From positions 1 to 42,183 of the forward strand of contig WFWT01000071.1 in the NCBI GenBank assembly GCA_015490995.1: a stretch of 42,183 nucleotides of DNA. Direction: 5' to 3'. Under the pieces are notes generated by a model. It was not told the origin of the DNA and did no database searches. It saw nothing but the letters and a program-made list of their open reading frames with translations. The position numbers and the translations under genes are program-made. Numbering within the stretch: position 1 is the stretch's first letter; each line of letters starts with the position of its first letter. Origin of the DNA: Anaerolineae bacterium (lineage in GTDB: Bacteria > Chloroflexota > Anaerolineae > JAADDB01). Below, in pieces: positions 25,087-34,052 of the stretch.

Positions 25087-26921
25087 GCTTCTAACCCCAG
25101 GCGTTTCAAGGTCTCCGGCAGGGGAAAGCCGGTGTTTTCATCCCAGCCGCGGACCCGGTAATACAGGGTAAGCAGGGTGTCTATGTCGGGCACGTAACCG
25201 GCACTGTGCCCTCGTGTGAGTGGACGTTGCAACATCTTGGGCAGTTGGTCGTCCTCGCGCGTCATGCCCAGGCGGTAGTTGAGCAGTCGTTTAAGGGTGT
25301 AGATCCGTTCGCCCGCCTGTGCCACGTCTTCCACGGTCCAATCCCAGCCGGTGACGGCATTGAGCAGTGCGACCAAACCCTGCGCGGTGACATCTTCGAA
25401 GTGACATAGGATCACGGAGTTAGTAAACGCGCGATAGTCCATCACCCGAGCGGTGACGCGTGCTTTCTCCTCCGAGATCTCCCACCGGTCACCGGCGGTG
25501 ATGCCCAACTCGGGTACCTCTCGCCCGGTATCCACGTGGTACATGTCGCCGGACATGTGGTCCGCGCCTCGAGGTGCGGTGGCGTATACCAGGGCCATGC
25601 CGCTAAACGCTCGAGGATCGTGGTAAGGGACTTCCAGGCCCTTGACGTGGACGGCCAGTTCCGGCACACCCAGCGTTTCCGCTGCTCGTTTCACCCCTTC
25701 GGCCAGGACATCGCCAATGCCCTCGCGTCGTGCGATCTTTTCCACCAGTTGAATTGCGGCCCGGCTGTTCCCCCAAGACAGATCCAGCCCGTCCACATCG
25801 TTGGGCTTGAGGATCCCTTCGTTGTACAGGTAAAAGGCAAAGGCCACTACGGCCGAGGTGGATATCGTGTCCAGACCGTATCGGTTACACAGGTGTCCGG
25901 CATAGGCGGCGTCGGCCAGGTTGTCGGCACCGATCATGAAGGAGAACCCCACCGCGGTCTCGTACTCCGGGCCATCCACGTGAGGTTCGTCGTATTCGGG
26001 CAGGCGAATTTCTCGCCCACAGGCGATGGGACAGCGGTAGCAAGGTACGTGTTTAAGCAGGTACAGGTCGGTAAGCGCAGGCGCGCTGACGTTCTGGACC
26101 CAGGGTTCCACGTCCCCTTCCGTGTAATACCGGCCAGGCACGTCCCCATACATGGCCCCGACTTCGGTGTAGAGGATAGTCCCGCCCAGGCGGAGCATCT
26201 GGGTGTAAAGGTCATCAATGACAAAACGCATGGTACGCCGTAAGATGTCCCGGAAGGACTCAGGGTGAGCGATGGGGACTTTGGCGTTACCGTGGACCAC
26301 AATGGCCTTCAAGCCTTTGCTGCCCATCACCGCACCCAGCCCGGTACGCGCTGCTGCTCGGCCGTGGTCGTTCATGATAGCCGCGTAACGGACACGTCGT
26401 TCGCCGGCGGGGCCGATGGTGGCGATGCGGGCCTTAGGCAACCCCAGTTTCTCCCGCAGGTACGCCTGGACCCGATACGTGTCCATACCGCCGATGTGAG
26501 GCATTTCCACCAGGCGGGCGTGTCCGTTGTCGATGACCAGTACGACCCAAGGGTCTGCTTGGCCGGTGATAAAGATACCGTCATACCCTGCAAAGCGAAG
26601 TTCTGGTCCCCAGAAACCTCCGCTGTTGGCCTCACCGACGAGGCCGGTCAGGGGAGAGCGAGCCACAACACTGTAGCGGCCGGCCGCGGGGATAGGCGTG
26701 CCCACGAAAGGGCCGGTCATGAAAATAAGGGGCGCTTCTGGAGCATAAGGATCCGGTGGGGGGGTTAGGAATTCTCCCAGCAGGCGGGCACCCAACCCGG
26801 AACCGCCCACAAACTGGTAAGCCATCTCCGGATCGAGAGGAATCTCTCTCAGTGTCCCTGTGGAGAGGTCCACATGGAGCCAACGTCCCATATATCCACC
26901 GTTGTATTTTGCGGGCTTCAT
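25047..26921 (-). CDS. Aldehyde:ferredoxin oxidoreductase (tungsten/molybdenum bis-pterin)
   Basis: A 624-residue cytoplasmic enzyme of usual family length. It would oxidise aldehydes to carboxylic acids with ferredoxin. The N-terminal domain has RWLHVDLSTGTL and GGSGLGARLL; GEANSGGFWGPELRFAGYDG binds pterin. The [4Fe-4S] cysteines are C294, C297, C301 (CYRCPIAC) and C506 (ILCHFED). DGPEYETA near 316-323 carries the catalytic glutamate. VKGLEVPYHDPRA (427-437) is a second pterin-side motif. Substrate range cannot be assigned. It lies 44 bases after the FemAB-like gene and overlaps aroK, suggesting read-through from the polysaccharide operon. Cofactor synthesis genes are not in the window. A start at M11 is an alternative. 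Confidence 0.95.
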   Translation of the reverse strand: MKPAKYNGGYMGRWLHVDLSTGTLREIPLDPEMAYQFVGGSGLGARLLGEFLTPPPDPYAPEAPLIFMTGPFVGTPIPAAGRYSVVARSPLTGLVGEANSGGFWGPELRFAGYDGIFITGQADPWVVLVIDNGHARLVEMPHIGGMDTYRVQAYLREKLGLPKARIATIGPAGERRVRYAAIMNDHGRAAARTGLGAVMGSKGLKAIVVHGNAKVPIAHPESFRDILRRTMRFVIDDLYTQMLRLGGTILYTEVGAMYGDVPGRYYTEGDVEPWVQNVSAPALTDLYLLKHVPCYRCPIACGREIRLPEYDEPHVDGPEYETAVGFSFMIGADNLADAAYAGHLCNRYGLDTISTSAVVAFAFYLYNEGILKPNDVDGLDLSWGNSRAAIQLVEKIARREGIGDVLAEGVKRAAETLGVPELAVHVKGLEVPYHDPRAFSGMALVYATAPRGADHMSGDMYHVDTGREVPELGITAGDRWEISEEKARVTARVMDYRAFTNSVILCHFEDVTAQGLVALLNAVTGWDWTVEDVAQAGERIYTLKRLLNYRLGMTREDDQLPKMLQRPLTRGHSAGYVPDIDTLLTLYYRVRGWDENTGFPLPETLKRLGLEAWAPNQEQRRTST

Positions 26922-26965
26922 ATGAGCCTTTCCTCCCCTGAAAGCCCAGACGTGATACTTTGTGC

Positions 26966-27982
26966 TTATTTACGCCGCAGGCGACGCCAAAGCGTATAGG
27001 CGGCGCGGCTGACCCAAAGACGCCAAGGGTGGTGTACACGTGTGCTGCGCCCGTAATTTACCTGGGTACCCCCGAATTTCGCTTTAAAATGGCGCACGCC
27101 GTATGGTTTGTCCGGGTGCCCTGCCCCCCCAAAGTCGAACGTATGGTAGCCCGCGCGGATGGCCCAGCGCAACACATACCATACCATGAAGTCGTTGGGG
27201 CGCAACCGTTGATGGGACGCCCGGTACGCTGCGTACCAATCCAGCACGGTGTCGCGATGAAGGAGGACGGCGCGAGCAGCCACGGGGGTGTTTTCGTGCC
27301 AGGCGAGCCAAAAGCGGGCTTGTCCGCACGGTACCAGCAGCCGGTGTGCTGCGGCAAAGAGTCCAAACGGGGCCAGGGGAACCCGAGCCCGGAGATACCC
27401 TTCCTGCATAATATCATACCAGATGGCCAGGTCGTCCGGCGTTTTGACCTCTCGGGCGACGAGCCCCTGCTTTTCGGCCCGTCGGATGTGCTGGCGCGCG
27501 TTGGGCTTCAATCGTTGCCAAACACCTTTCTCCCCATCTGTCAGGGAGATCAGGAAATTCAAATGGGGTTCCCAGCGGTAGCCCGTTGCGTTGAGCGCGG
27601 CCCGCCAGGGGCCGGGATCGGACATGTGACGTAGTTCGGTGAACAGCGCGATGCCGGCCCGACGGTTGTGCTCCTCAAGAAGCGCGCGCAGCGCGTCCTG
27701 TCCCCGGTCGCTCTCTTCGGCCAGGAAACCGCCGTACGCGACCACTCGAGTGGTCCAGCGGGCAGCGAGGCCTCCTTTCAGCGTGATTCGCACCGCGGTC
27801 AACAGGGCTACGGGACGGCCGTGGTCCGTCACTGCGGCCAGCAGGAGGGGGGTGTGTCCCTCTGCGCGCGCGAAGACTGCGTGCATGAGCGGGGTGTGGA
27901 AGATAGAACTTCGAGGATGGGAAGCCACAAATTCCTCCCACACCTGCTCGGGCAACTCGGTGACTACCCGCCATCGGCTCAT
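26966..27982 (-). CDS. FemAB-like / GNAT-fold acyltransferase of a polysaccharide cluster
   Basis: 338 residues that fit two tandem GNAT folds, as in FemAB/BioF2-like proteins. WQRLKPNARQHIRRAEKQGL near 160-178 is the diagnostic R..I..A...G segment, followed by AFYxxM-like WYDIMQEGYLRARVPL. VAARAVLLHRDTVLDWYAAY, NDFMVWYVLRWAIRAGYHTFDFGG and YGVRHFKAKFGG match the C-terminal half. Such proteins transfer an aminoacyl or acetyl group to peptidoglycan precursors or to surface glycans. Its position at the end of the glycan operon favours modification of the exopolysaccharide. ATG 27982 has GAGGG upstream and lies four bases after the previous stop. Confidence 0.85.
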   Translation of the reverse strand: MSRWRVVTELPEQVWEEFVASHPRSSIFHTPLMHAVFARAEGHTPLLLAAVTDHGRPVALLTAVRITLKGGLAARWTTRVVAYGGFLAEESDRGQDALRALLEEHNRRAGIALFTELRHMSDPGPWRAALNATGYRWEPHLNFLISLTDGEKGVWQRLKPNARQHIRRAEKQGLVAREVKTPDDLAIWYDIMQEGYLRARVPLAPFGLFAAAHRLLVPCGQARFWLAWHENTPVAARAVLLHRDTVLDWYAAYRASHQRLRPNDFMVWYVLRWAIRAGYHTFDFGGAGHPDKPYGVRHFKAKFGGTQVNYGRSTRVHHPWRLWVSRAAYTLWRRLRRK

Positions 27983-27986
27983 AGCG

Positions 27987-29264
27987 TTACCCTCGGGCTA
28001 ATCGGCTGAGAAAGTCCCACCAGGTGACCGCGTCCAGGTCGCCCGTGATGCACAGCGCACATCGGGCCCCGTCCGGCCAGGGCGCAATACGCACCAGCGG
28101 TGAGACGTGTGTGTGCACGCGGTGCCATACCTCGGCCTGCACCGCAGGGGTCCACGTGGGTGTGTCCAGCACTAGGGCCTGCTGACCGGTGGCGGGTTCT
28201 ACGATATACCCCGCGGCCCGTAAGGCTTCTACACCGGCTTGCGGTACTTGACCGGTTACCCCGATAGTGGGGCGCCGGGGGCTGTACAGGGTGACCTCTG
28301 GGCCTGGGACGTGGTACCAGTGGTCATCCCACCGTTCATGGCCTGGGGGCAATGTGGCGTTGACCAGCAGCGAAGCGTTCGCCAGGCCCTCCACTGTGAT
28401 GTGCCATCCCCCGTTGGTCGGTTGTACTTTGACCACCGCCTGGGCACGTGCCTGCCACCAGGCAGCAACCGCCTGCATGGTCGTGATCCATACGGGCGGG
28501 CGTAGCGTTCGGGCGGCAATTAACACCTGGCGGAGCGCATCCGCACAGGTGAAGAAGCGTTCGGGGTGCAATTGCAATACCAGCAACCCACCCTGCCGGT
28601 GTGTAGTGGTGAGCATGTGATGCCATACACCGGCAATAGCCGCCGAGTCACGCCACCCTAAGCGGTCGACCAGCATCTCATCATCCGGCAAGCTAACCGG
28701 AAGACGCAGGACACCCTGTTGTTGTACAGGATACAGCGGCCAGGGGGAGAGCGTCTGCGCGCCGTAGAAGAGCAGCACACGACGCATGCGTTGGTGTGCG
28801 AAGGTGTCCAAGGTCGGAACCGCGTCCCAGTAGACGGCCAGGCTGCTGTCGTACACGTTGATCTCGCGCAGGGCCTCCAGCAGGGTGGGGTTCCAGCGCA
28901 GGTAAGGCGCGCGGAAGCCGTGTACAGGTAGGCCATGGGCCCGGAAACGTGCTACCGCTTGCCGGATATGACGGCGTTGTTCTTCAGGGGAAAGGGCCTG
29001 CATATCCACATGCACATCTCCATGAATGGCAATTTCAGCCCCCTGCGCGTGAAGGTAAGCGATGAGGCGTGGATGACGGGTCACCACCGTGGCGGGTGTA
29101 GGGAAGGTGGGGCGTACGTCGAAGTCGGCCAGCAGGTTCAGGTAGGCTGTCAGTGTGCGGGCCATGCGGGTTTCGGTGGGCCCCAGCTGGCGGGCAATGG
29201 CCATACCTCGTTCCCAGGCTGTACGCCAGCCTTTGGACACCAGCAAATGTTTAAGGTAGCTCAT
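27987..29264 (-). CDS. NodB-type polysaccharide deacetylase with apparently permuted motif order
   Basis: 425 residues. A NodB-like core lies in residues about 35-270: VRPTFPTPATVV; HGDVHVDM with His81 and His85 as metal ligands; GFRAPYLRWNP (117-126); and VLQLHPERF with His233. The usual first motif with paired aspartates is missing before residue 35. A matching segment, ALCITGDLDAVTWWDF with Asp409 and Asp411, is instead at the extreme C-terminus. Residues 275-395 form an additional domain of unknown fold. The predicted role is removal of N- or O-acetyl groups from the cluster's glycan. ATG 29264 has GGAGG six bases upstream and overlaps the Alg13-like gene's stop by 14 bases; two other ATG/GTG-like starts up to 29285 are less favoured. 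Confidence 0.8.
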   Translation of the reverse strand: MSYLKHLLVSKGWRTAWERGMAIARQLGPTETRMARTLTAYLNLLADFDVRPTFPTPATVVTRHPRLIAYLHAQGAEIAIHGDVHVDMQALSPEEQRRHIRQAVARFRAHGLPVHGFRAPYLRWNPTLLEALREINVYDSSLAVYWDAVPTLDTFAHQRMRRVLLFYGAQTLSPWPLYPVQQQGVLRLPVSLPDDEMLVDRLGWRDSAAIAGVWHHMLTTTHRQGGLLVLQLHPERFFTCADALRQVLIAARTLRPPVWITTMQAVAAWWQARAQAVVKVQPTNGGWHITVEGLANASLLVNATLPPGHERWDDHWYHVPGPEVTLYSPRRPTIGVTGQVPQAGVEALRAAGYIVEPATGQQALVLDTPTWTPAVQAEVWHRVHTHVSPLVRIAPWPDGARCALCITGDLDAVTWWDFLSRLARG

Positions 29265-29823
29265 CGACATCCTCCGGGCGCACACGTCGGCCTCGATAGC
29301 GTTTGGCTACCACGTGTGGATCCTTGCCCTCAGCGAGCAGGCGAAGGTACTGGTCTACGATCAGGTGTATGGCCAGGGGAGGCATGGTGAAAGGCACCAG
29401 GGGAGTGGTGCGCGCGCGGTGAATAGCGTCCCCCAGCCGGGCCAGATCTCGACACCAGATGAGGTGCCCCCGCGCGCTCAGATGGCTAAGCAGGTCCTCT
29501 TGGTGCTGGTCGGGGCGGTCGGGATTATCCACGCTGACCAGGGGGATGCCGCGGTGTAAGACCTCGATGGTAACGCCAATGCCCCCGTGGGCGACCACTA
29601 CCTGCGCGTGTTCATAGTATGGGTCCAGGCTGGGCGCGTGTCGAAACCAGCGCGCTTGGACCGGTACGTACCGACCAATGCCGATTTGCATAATTACCGG
29701 CAGATCCAGGCTCGGCGCCAACCGGTCCATGGCCTCAATGAGTGGGTCAAAGTCCCCCGAGCCTACCGTGACGAAGATGATAGGACCATCAGGTTGGGGA
29801 AGTAAGTTGTTTTGGTATGTCAT
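29251..29823 (-). CDS. Alg13-like glycosyltransferase subunit (GT28 C-terminal domain)
   Basis: 190 residues representing only the nucleotide-sugar-binding half of a GT-B enzyme. IIFVTVGSGDFDPLIEAMDRL near the start and VVVAHGGIGVTIEVLHRGIPLVSVDN are the Alg13/GT28 signatures; HQ.DLL.HLS closes the donor site. In eukaryotes Alg13 acts with membrane-anchored Alg14 as one enzyme; bacterial exopolysaccharide clusters carry the same split pair. The partner lies eight bases upstream. ATG 29823 is chosen from GAGG six bases upstream; the longer frame to 30030 only shadows the partner gene. Confidence 0.9.
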   Translation of the reverse strand: MTYQNNLLPQPDGPIIFVTVGSGDFDPLIEAMDRLAPSLDLPVIMQIGIGRYVPVQARWFRHAPSLDPYYEHAQVVVAHGGIGVTIEVLHRGIPLVSVDNPDRPDQHQEDLLSHLSARGHLIWCRDLARLGDAIHRARTTPLVPFTMPPLAIHLIVDQYLRLLAEGKDPHVVAKRYRGRRVRPEDVDELP

Positions 29824-29830
29824 TGTATCC

Positions 29831-30346
29831 TCACCCGTGGAGCAGTCCGGCAAAGATCGCATCCGGAAATACGTGTTCCTGTAACTCGGGCCACTGGACG
29901 AAAAACAGGTCCGCTCGGCCGTACATCCACCGACCGGTGCGGGAGGGATGTCGGACGCGTGCACCGTTTTCGACGTAAATAATATGCGCCCCCAGGAGCT
30001 TTTTGGCCAGTAGGGCGGCGGGCACGGCAAGCCCAGGACCGGAATGCATGACCACGTGTGGCCGCACCCGGAGCACGATCCAGAGGGATTGCCACGTTAA
30101 CCGCAGGTAGCGTAGGACGACCTTCCATGTGGGTTCTACCTTCCACTGGGGGCGGTTGCACCGATACACGGGACCGGGAATGCGAATTTTTTGTTCGCTG
30201 AGTTGCTCCTCTTTCACCACCATATACGCGTATTCGTACTTCGGTCCCAACAGGTCTACCAGGCGGATCATCTCCACCGTATGGCCGCCTTCTCCCAAAA
30301 TGACCAGTACACGGAGACGGGTAGGCTGGGTAGGTGGATGGTTCAT
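29831..30346 (-). CDS. Alg14-like membrane-anchoring glycosyltransferase subunit
   Basis: 171 residues, the acceptor half of a split GT-B enzyme. LVILGEGGHTVEMIRL (13-28) is the Alg14 glycine loop. PHVVMHSGPGLAVPAALLAKKLLGAHIIYVENGARV and GRADLFFVQWPEL match the family; LVHSGPG-type sequence near 100 is characteristic. Alg14 proteins bring the catalytic partner to the membrane and position the lipid-linked acceptor. The ATG overlaps the preceding GT4 gene's stop (ATGA). Together with the next gene it should make one functional transferase. Confidence 0.9.
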   Translation of the reverse strand: MNHPPTQPTRLRVLVILGEGGHTVEMIRLVDLLGPKYEYAYMVVKEEQLSEQKIRIPGPVYRCNRPQWKVEPTWKVVLRYLRLTWQSLWIVLRVRPHVVMHSGPGLAVPAALLAKKLLGAHIIYVENGARVRHPSRTGRWMYGRADLFFVQWPELQEHVFPDAIFAGLLHG

Positions 30347-31326
30347 TGTTTCCTCTCCAACACACGTTCGTACACGGCTTTCACCCGCCGAGCGGTAGCT
30401 TCCAGGGAAAGGTGTTGCACACGATGACGACCGTCTGTACGACGTCCGAACTGCAAGGCCTGGGCAATCGCTGTGGCCGTTCCTTCCACCGTTCGATCAC
30501 AGAAATAACATCCTGCAGTGTCGCCGATGACCTCCCGAGCGTCACCCAGGTCACCTGTGACAATCGGTAAGTTGCACGCCATGGCCTCTTTAATGACCAT
30601 CGGTGATCCTTCGGCTTCGGACACGAGCACCAGCACGTCTGCCGCGTTCATGTACAGGGGGATGCGGTCGTGTGGTTGGCCGGAAGCGATCACCAGCTCT
30701 ACAGGCCACCCCTGGGCCTGCAGTTGGGCCACTGCCGCTTCGATGACCCATATCCGTTTGTCCGGACGACGTTGCCCCACAAAGAGCACGAGCTGTCGGT
30801 CCATGGGTAGATTTAACTTCGCCCGCGCGGTCTGTTGGTCCATGGGACGGAATAGGTTTAAATCCACACCTGGCGGGATAATGGCGTCTACTCGGGTGCC
30901 TAGGTGTTCGGCCACCCACCGGCTGGTCACAATAATGCCGTCGGCCAGGCGGGCCAGCACTTTGGACAGCGGTGCAGTAAAGGAAATGGCCACCTCATTG
31001 CCGTGGAAAGTCACCACTAGGGGTTTGCTCCACTGGACCCGTGCTACCACCCCGGTGAGCGCGTAGTGGGCGTGTATTAGGTGATACGGACGAGCTCGTA
31101 CCTGGCGCCAGAATGCGGGCAAGGCTAGAAAGTAGTGGGCGCGTTGGGACCGACCGTCCACATAGAACACGTCGACGCCCACACCTAAAGAGCGCAAGGC
31201 GCGCACCTCATCGTACACAAAGGTGCCAAAATCCTCAGCCCCGGGATGAGGATACATGTTGGTCACCACCAGAACTCGTAAAGTCGCTTTGGGCAGTGCC
31301 GGGTCCGGAAAGAACCGATACGCCAT
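30343..31326 (-). CDS. Glycosyltransferase family 4
   Basis: About 327 residues. LRVLVVTNMYPHPGAEDFGTFV is the N-terminal strand and loop; HLIHAHYALTG, FHGNE and ADGIIVTSRW match GT4 acceptor domains. FVGQRRPDKR carries the donor-phosphate Arg/Lys, and the E-x7-E motif is EGSPMVIKE, followed by AMACNLPIVTGDLGD. The start is uncertain: ATG 31326 begins just before conserved sequence but has a poor ribosome site. The alternative ATG 31398 adds 24 low-similarity residues and overlaps the previous gene. The stop overlaps the Alg14-like start. Confidence 0.85.
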   Translation of the reverse strand: MAYRFFPDPALPKATLRVLVVTNMYPHPGAEDFGTFVYDEVRALRSLGVGVDVFYVDGRSQRAHYFLALPAFWRQVRARPYHLIHAHYALTGVVARVQWSKPLVVTFHGNEVAISFTAPLSKVLARLADGIIVTSRWVAEHLGTRVDAIIPPGVDLNLFRPMDQQTARAKLNLPMDRQLVLFVGQRRPDKRIWVIEAAVAQLQAQGWPVELVIASGQPHDRIPLYMNAADVLVLVSEAEGSPMVIKEAMACNLPIVTGDLGDAREVIGDTAGCYFCDRTVEGTATAIAQALQFGRRTDGRHRVQHLSLEATARRVKAVYERVLERKQ

Positions 31327-31381
31327 TGTCGCTGTGCTTGTCCCCTGCTCGTGTAGAGTTTTATCAGACCATGTTAACCTC

Positions 31382-32533
31382 TTAGGTTTTCCGGGCATGA
31401 AACCTGGCCATCACCTCCCGGTAAACGGCCACATGGCGGTGTGCTAAGGGCGTGGGATGAAAGCGTTGACGGGCTTCTGTGCGCGCAAGTTCGCCCATCT
31501 TTAAGGCACGGGAGGGATCGGCCAGCGCGTCTTGGAGCGTCGCGGCGAGCACATTCACGTCCTCCGGAGGGACCAGCCAACCTGTCCGTCCGGGCGTAAT
31601 CATGTAGGGAACGCCGCCCACGGCCGTGGCTACTACCGGGCGGCCCGCTGCCATGGCTTCCGCGATGACCACAGGTGCTGTCTCCTGCAAGGAGGGTAGC
31701 ACAACCACTTGGGCACGCCCGTACGCGTCGCGAAGGCGGGAGCGGTCCAGCGGTCCAAGGAAGCGCACACGGGATGCCAATCCCCACCGGTGGACTTCGG
31801 CCTGACAGGCAGCTGCGTACCGGGGGAAAGAGACGGTTTCGCCGGCAATGTCCAGTCGTGCGGTGGGGTCGTTGGATGCCACTTGGGCAAACGCGCGGAT
31901 AAGGGTCAGGATACCTTTGCGGGGAATCACCCGTGCTACGCAGAGTATTTGTCCGGGCACCATGGCCGTAGAGGGCACGTGAAAGTAACCGGGGTGTACG
32001 GGATTCTCTATGGGATGTAACCGCGCTTGGAGCCAGGGATATGCTTCACGCAAGTAAGGGCTGATGGCGATCACCTCTTTGCTGCGGGCCAACACCCAAC
32101 GTTCAAACCACCGGTCCACCTCCCGGGCCAATCGTCTGCGCCATCCCCACACGGTGGGCGCTTCCCGGGCCATAATGCCGTGGACGGTGATCACGTGGGG
32201 AAAGGGTGAAGTGACCGCGGCGGCTGTGTACACGTCTGACCCGTGCGCGTGTACGATATCGGGCTGCAGTTTCACCAACGCGGCCCGTAACCGTCGGATG
32301 CCCCGCCAGTGCCAGGTGAGGCGTCCATACCGGGGCTGTGGCAGGACGGTCACCGTCACCTGGCCCTCGGTGTGTTGTGTAGGTGTGTCTATGTCCGGCC
32401 GCAACGTCAGCACGTGTACTTCAAGCTCATCCATCTTGGCGAGCGCCTGGGCAAGCAGGTAGGTCACCGCTTCCACCCCGCCCAGCACCTGTTGGGGGTC
32501 TCGTGGGTACAGGCCAAGGATCGCCACACGCAC
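31382..32533 (-). CDS. Glycosyltransferase family 4
   Basis: A 383-residue GT-B enzyme. LGGVEAVTYLLAQAL (17-31) is the N-terminal glycine loop. PDIVHAHGSDVYTAAA and VHGIMAREAP are acceptor-side motifs. CVARVIPRKG carries the donor phosphate site, and ETAPVVIAE supplies the E-x7-E motif before AMAAGRPVVATAVGG. The start is GTG 32533, three bases after the ligase gene's stop, with GAGGG upstream. It adds a sugar to the cluster's lipid-linked unit; the donor is unknown. Confidence 0.9.
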   Translation of the reverse strand: MRVAILGLYPRDPQQVLGGVEAVTYLLAQALAKMDELEVHVLTLRPDIDTPTQHTEGQVTVTVLPQPRYGRLTWHWRGIRRLRAALVKLQPDIVHAHGSDVYTAAAVTSPFPHVITVHGIMAREAPTVWGWRRRLAREVDRWFERWVLARSKEVIAISPYLREAYPWLQARLHPIENPVHPGYFHVPSTAMVPGQILCVARVIPRKGILTLIRAFAQVASNDPTARLDIAGETVSFPRYAAACQAEVHRWGLASRVRFLGPLDRSRLRDAYGRAQVVVLPSLQETAPVVIAEAMAAGRPVVATAVGGVPYMITPGRTGWLVPPEDVNVLAATLQDALADPSRALKMGELARTEARQRFHPTPLAHRHVAVYREVMARFHARKT

Positions 32534-32536
32534 CGG

Positions 32537-34039
32537 TTATCCCTCGCCCCTGGCACGCGCGTGGGTGTGGGCCATGTAGCCAAGAATGCTGCCCATCAGA
32601 GTGTAAAAGACAATGTTGCTGTACTGGGCGGGGTCCGCGTCGATGGTAGCAATGATGGTCACGTAGCCCACGAGAGCGGCCAGGGCTACCACGGCCCAAC
32701 CGCTACTGGCATCCCGGTGGGTGTTCAATCCCAGGGTAGAGCGCCACAGTCCTTCGGAACGGCCCTCTACCTCTCGCCACAACTGGCGGTAACGGGTGGT
32801 CATCTCCCGTATCATGCCTGCCAGCATAAGGACATAGCCGCCCAGGGCGAACACGCCGGCCTGAGCAAGAATGCCCACAAATGTGTTGTGTGGTAAGGGC
32901 ATCCACTTATCGTCGTACTTCTCAAAATACCCCCGTTGCAACGTAATGGGCCCGTAATTGGGATACCCGATGCCCCACAGAGGGGATTCTCGCCACAATT
33001 GAAGGGCGATATCTGTGGTGCGAACACGTGCAGTCAGCGAGCCCTCATAGCTTAATCGGTAGCGATACAACTCGGTTTGAGTGAATTGTGACCAGGTGAG
33101 GGCCAAAAGGAGACCGCCGCTTATCACCCCGGCCAGAAATATTCGGCGCCAGCGAGGAAACCGCACGGCCAACACCATCATGACCAGAAAGGCGGCCAAG
33201 TATCCGGCCCGGCTGTACAGGAAAACGATGGTGACTACAACGATGGCGGTGTACAGCAGGTACCCCAAGGCCTCCCAGCGGTGTTGGCTGCGCACAAAGC
33301 GGTAGATGGCGATGGCCAGTACCACCGTCATAATGGCCGCGTGGTACACCGGGTTGCCGAACAGCGCGGTCACCCGACGGAGCGTGCCCACGTACAGGAT
33401 AGAGCGCCCCCACGGATAGAACCAGATGCGCCCTCCGAGTGATTCGCCCAGCGCCAGAAACGCCACGTATCCACCTACCACCAGAAGGGCGTTCAAGACA
33501 AGCTGCAGCCGTCGTTCGTCTTGGACCATAATACGGGTGAAAAAGTACGCGCTGAGTGGTATCACGTACGCGTCGAACGCGGTTTGCAGTGCAGGGACCA
33601 TACCCTTGAGGGCCATACGGGTGGCCTGTAACATCCCCACCAAGAAGAGCACCATGCCCACTTCGGTCCATCCCAGGGGCGGGAGAGGGCGACGGCGCGC
33701 AGCCAGCTCGGCGAGCAGCACAACGCCGACCACCAGCGTGCCCGTGCGGACCAGGCTAAGGTCCGGGATGCCGACCCCCATGGCGAGGTTGAAGTTCCAA
33801 AAGGGCGCGAAAGGTGCGAGGACAAGCCAGAAGAGAAAACCCGCCAGGGGATTCAAAAAGGCGAGCATGGCAGTAAATCCCTGAACCACCAGGGCTACGG
33901 TGCGCTCCCAGCCCCGTTGGGAGAACACGTTGACCAGCCAGAGGCCCGCCGCGATGGCCAAGGTGGCCTGCAACAGCAGTCCTGCTATGCGGACCCCTAC
34001 GGCGCGTGCATCGCCCAAGGTAGTGAGGGGGTTCGGCAT
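32537..34039 (-). CDS. O-antigen ligase / Wzy-type polymerase family membrane protein
   Basis: About 500 residues with 11-12 predicted membrane segments and one large outer loop at roughly 335-400. That loop contains RESPLWGIGYPNYGPI and the signature PHNTFVGILAQAG with the key His, typical of the Wzy_C/WaaL superfamily. The superfamily either polymerises repeat units or ligates glycan to an acceptor at the outer membrane face; sequence does not tell which. In a cluster with a Wzz-like protein, polymerase is a natural reading. ATG 34039 follows the previous gene's stop by 13 bases; the longer frame from 34129 runs inside that gene. Confidence 0.87.
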   Translation of the reverse strand: MPNPLTTLGDARAVGVRIAGLLLQATLAIAAGLWLVNVFSQRGWERTVALVVQGFTAMLAFLNPLAGFLFWLVLAPFAPFWNFNLAMGVGIPDLSLVRTGTLVVGVVLLAELAARRRPLPPLGWTEVGMVLFLVGMLQATRMALKGMVPALQTAFDAYVIPLSAYFFTRIMVQDERRLQLVLNALLVVGGYVAFLALGESLGGRIWFYPWGRSILYVGTLRRVTALFGNPVYHAAIMTVVLAIAIYRFVRSQHRWEALGYLLYTAIVVVTIVFLYSRAGYLAAFLVMMVLAVRFPRWRRIFLAGVISGGLLLALTWSQFTQTELYRYRLSYEGSLTARVRTTDIALQLWRESPLWGIGYPNYGPITLQRGYFEKYDDKWMPLPHNTFVGILAQAGVFALGGYVLMLAGMIREMTTRYRQLWREVEGRSEGLWRSTLGLNTHRDASSGWAVVALAALVGYVTIIATIDADPAQYSNIVFYTLMGSILGYMAHTHARARGEG

Positions 34040-34052
34040 CGTAATCTTCACC

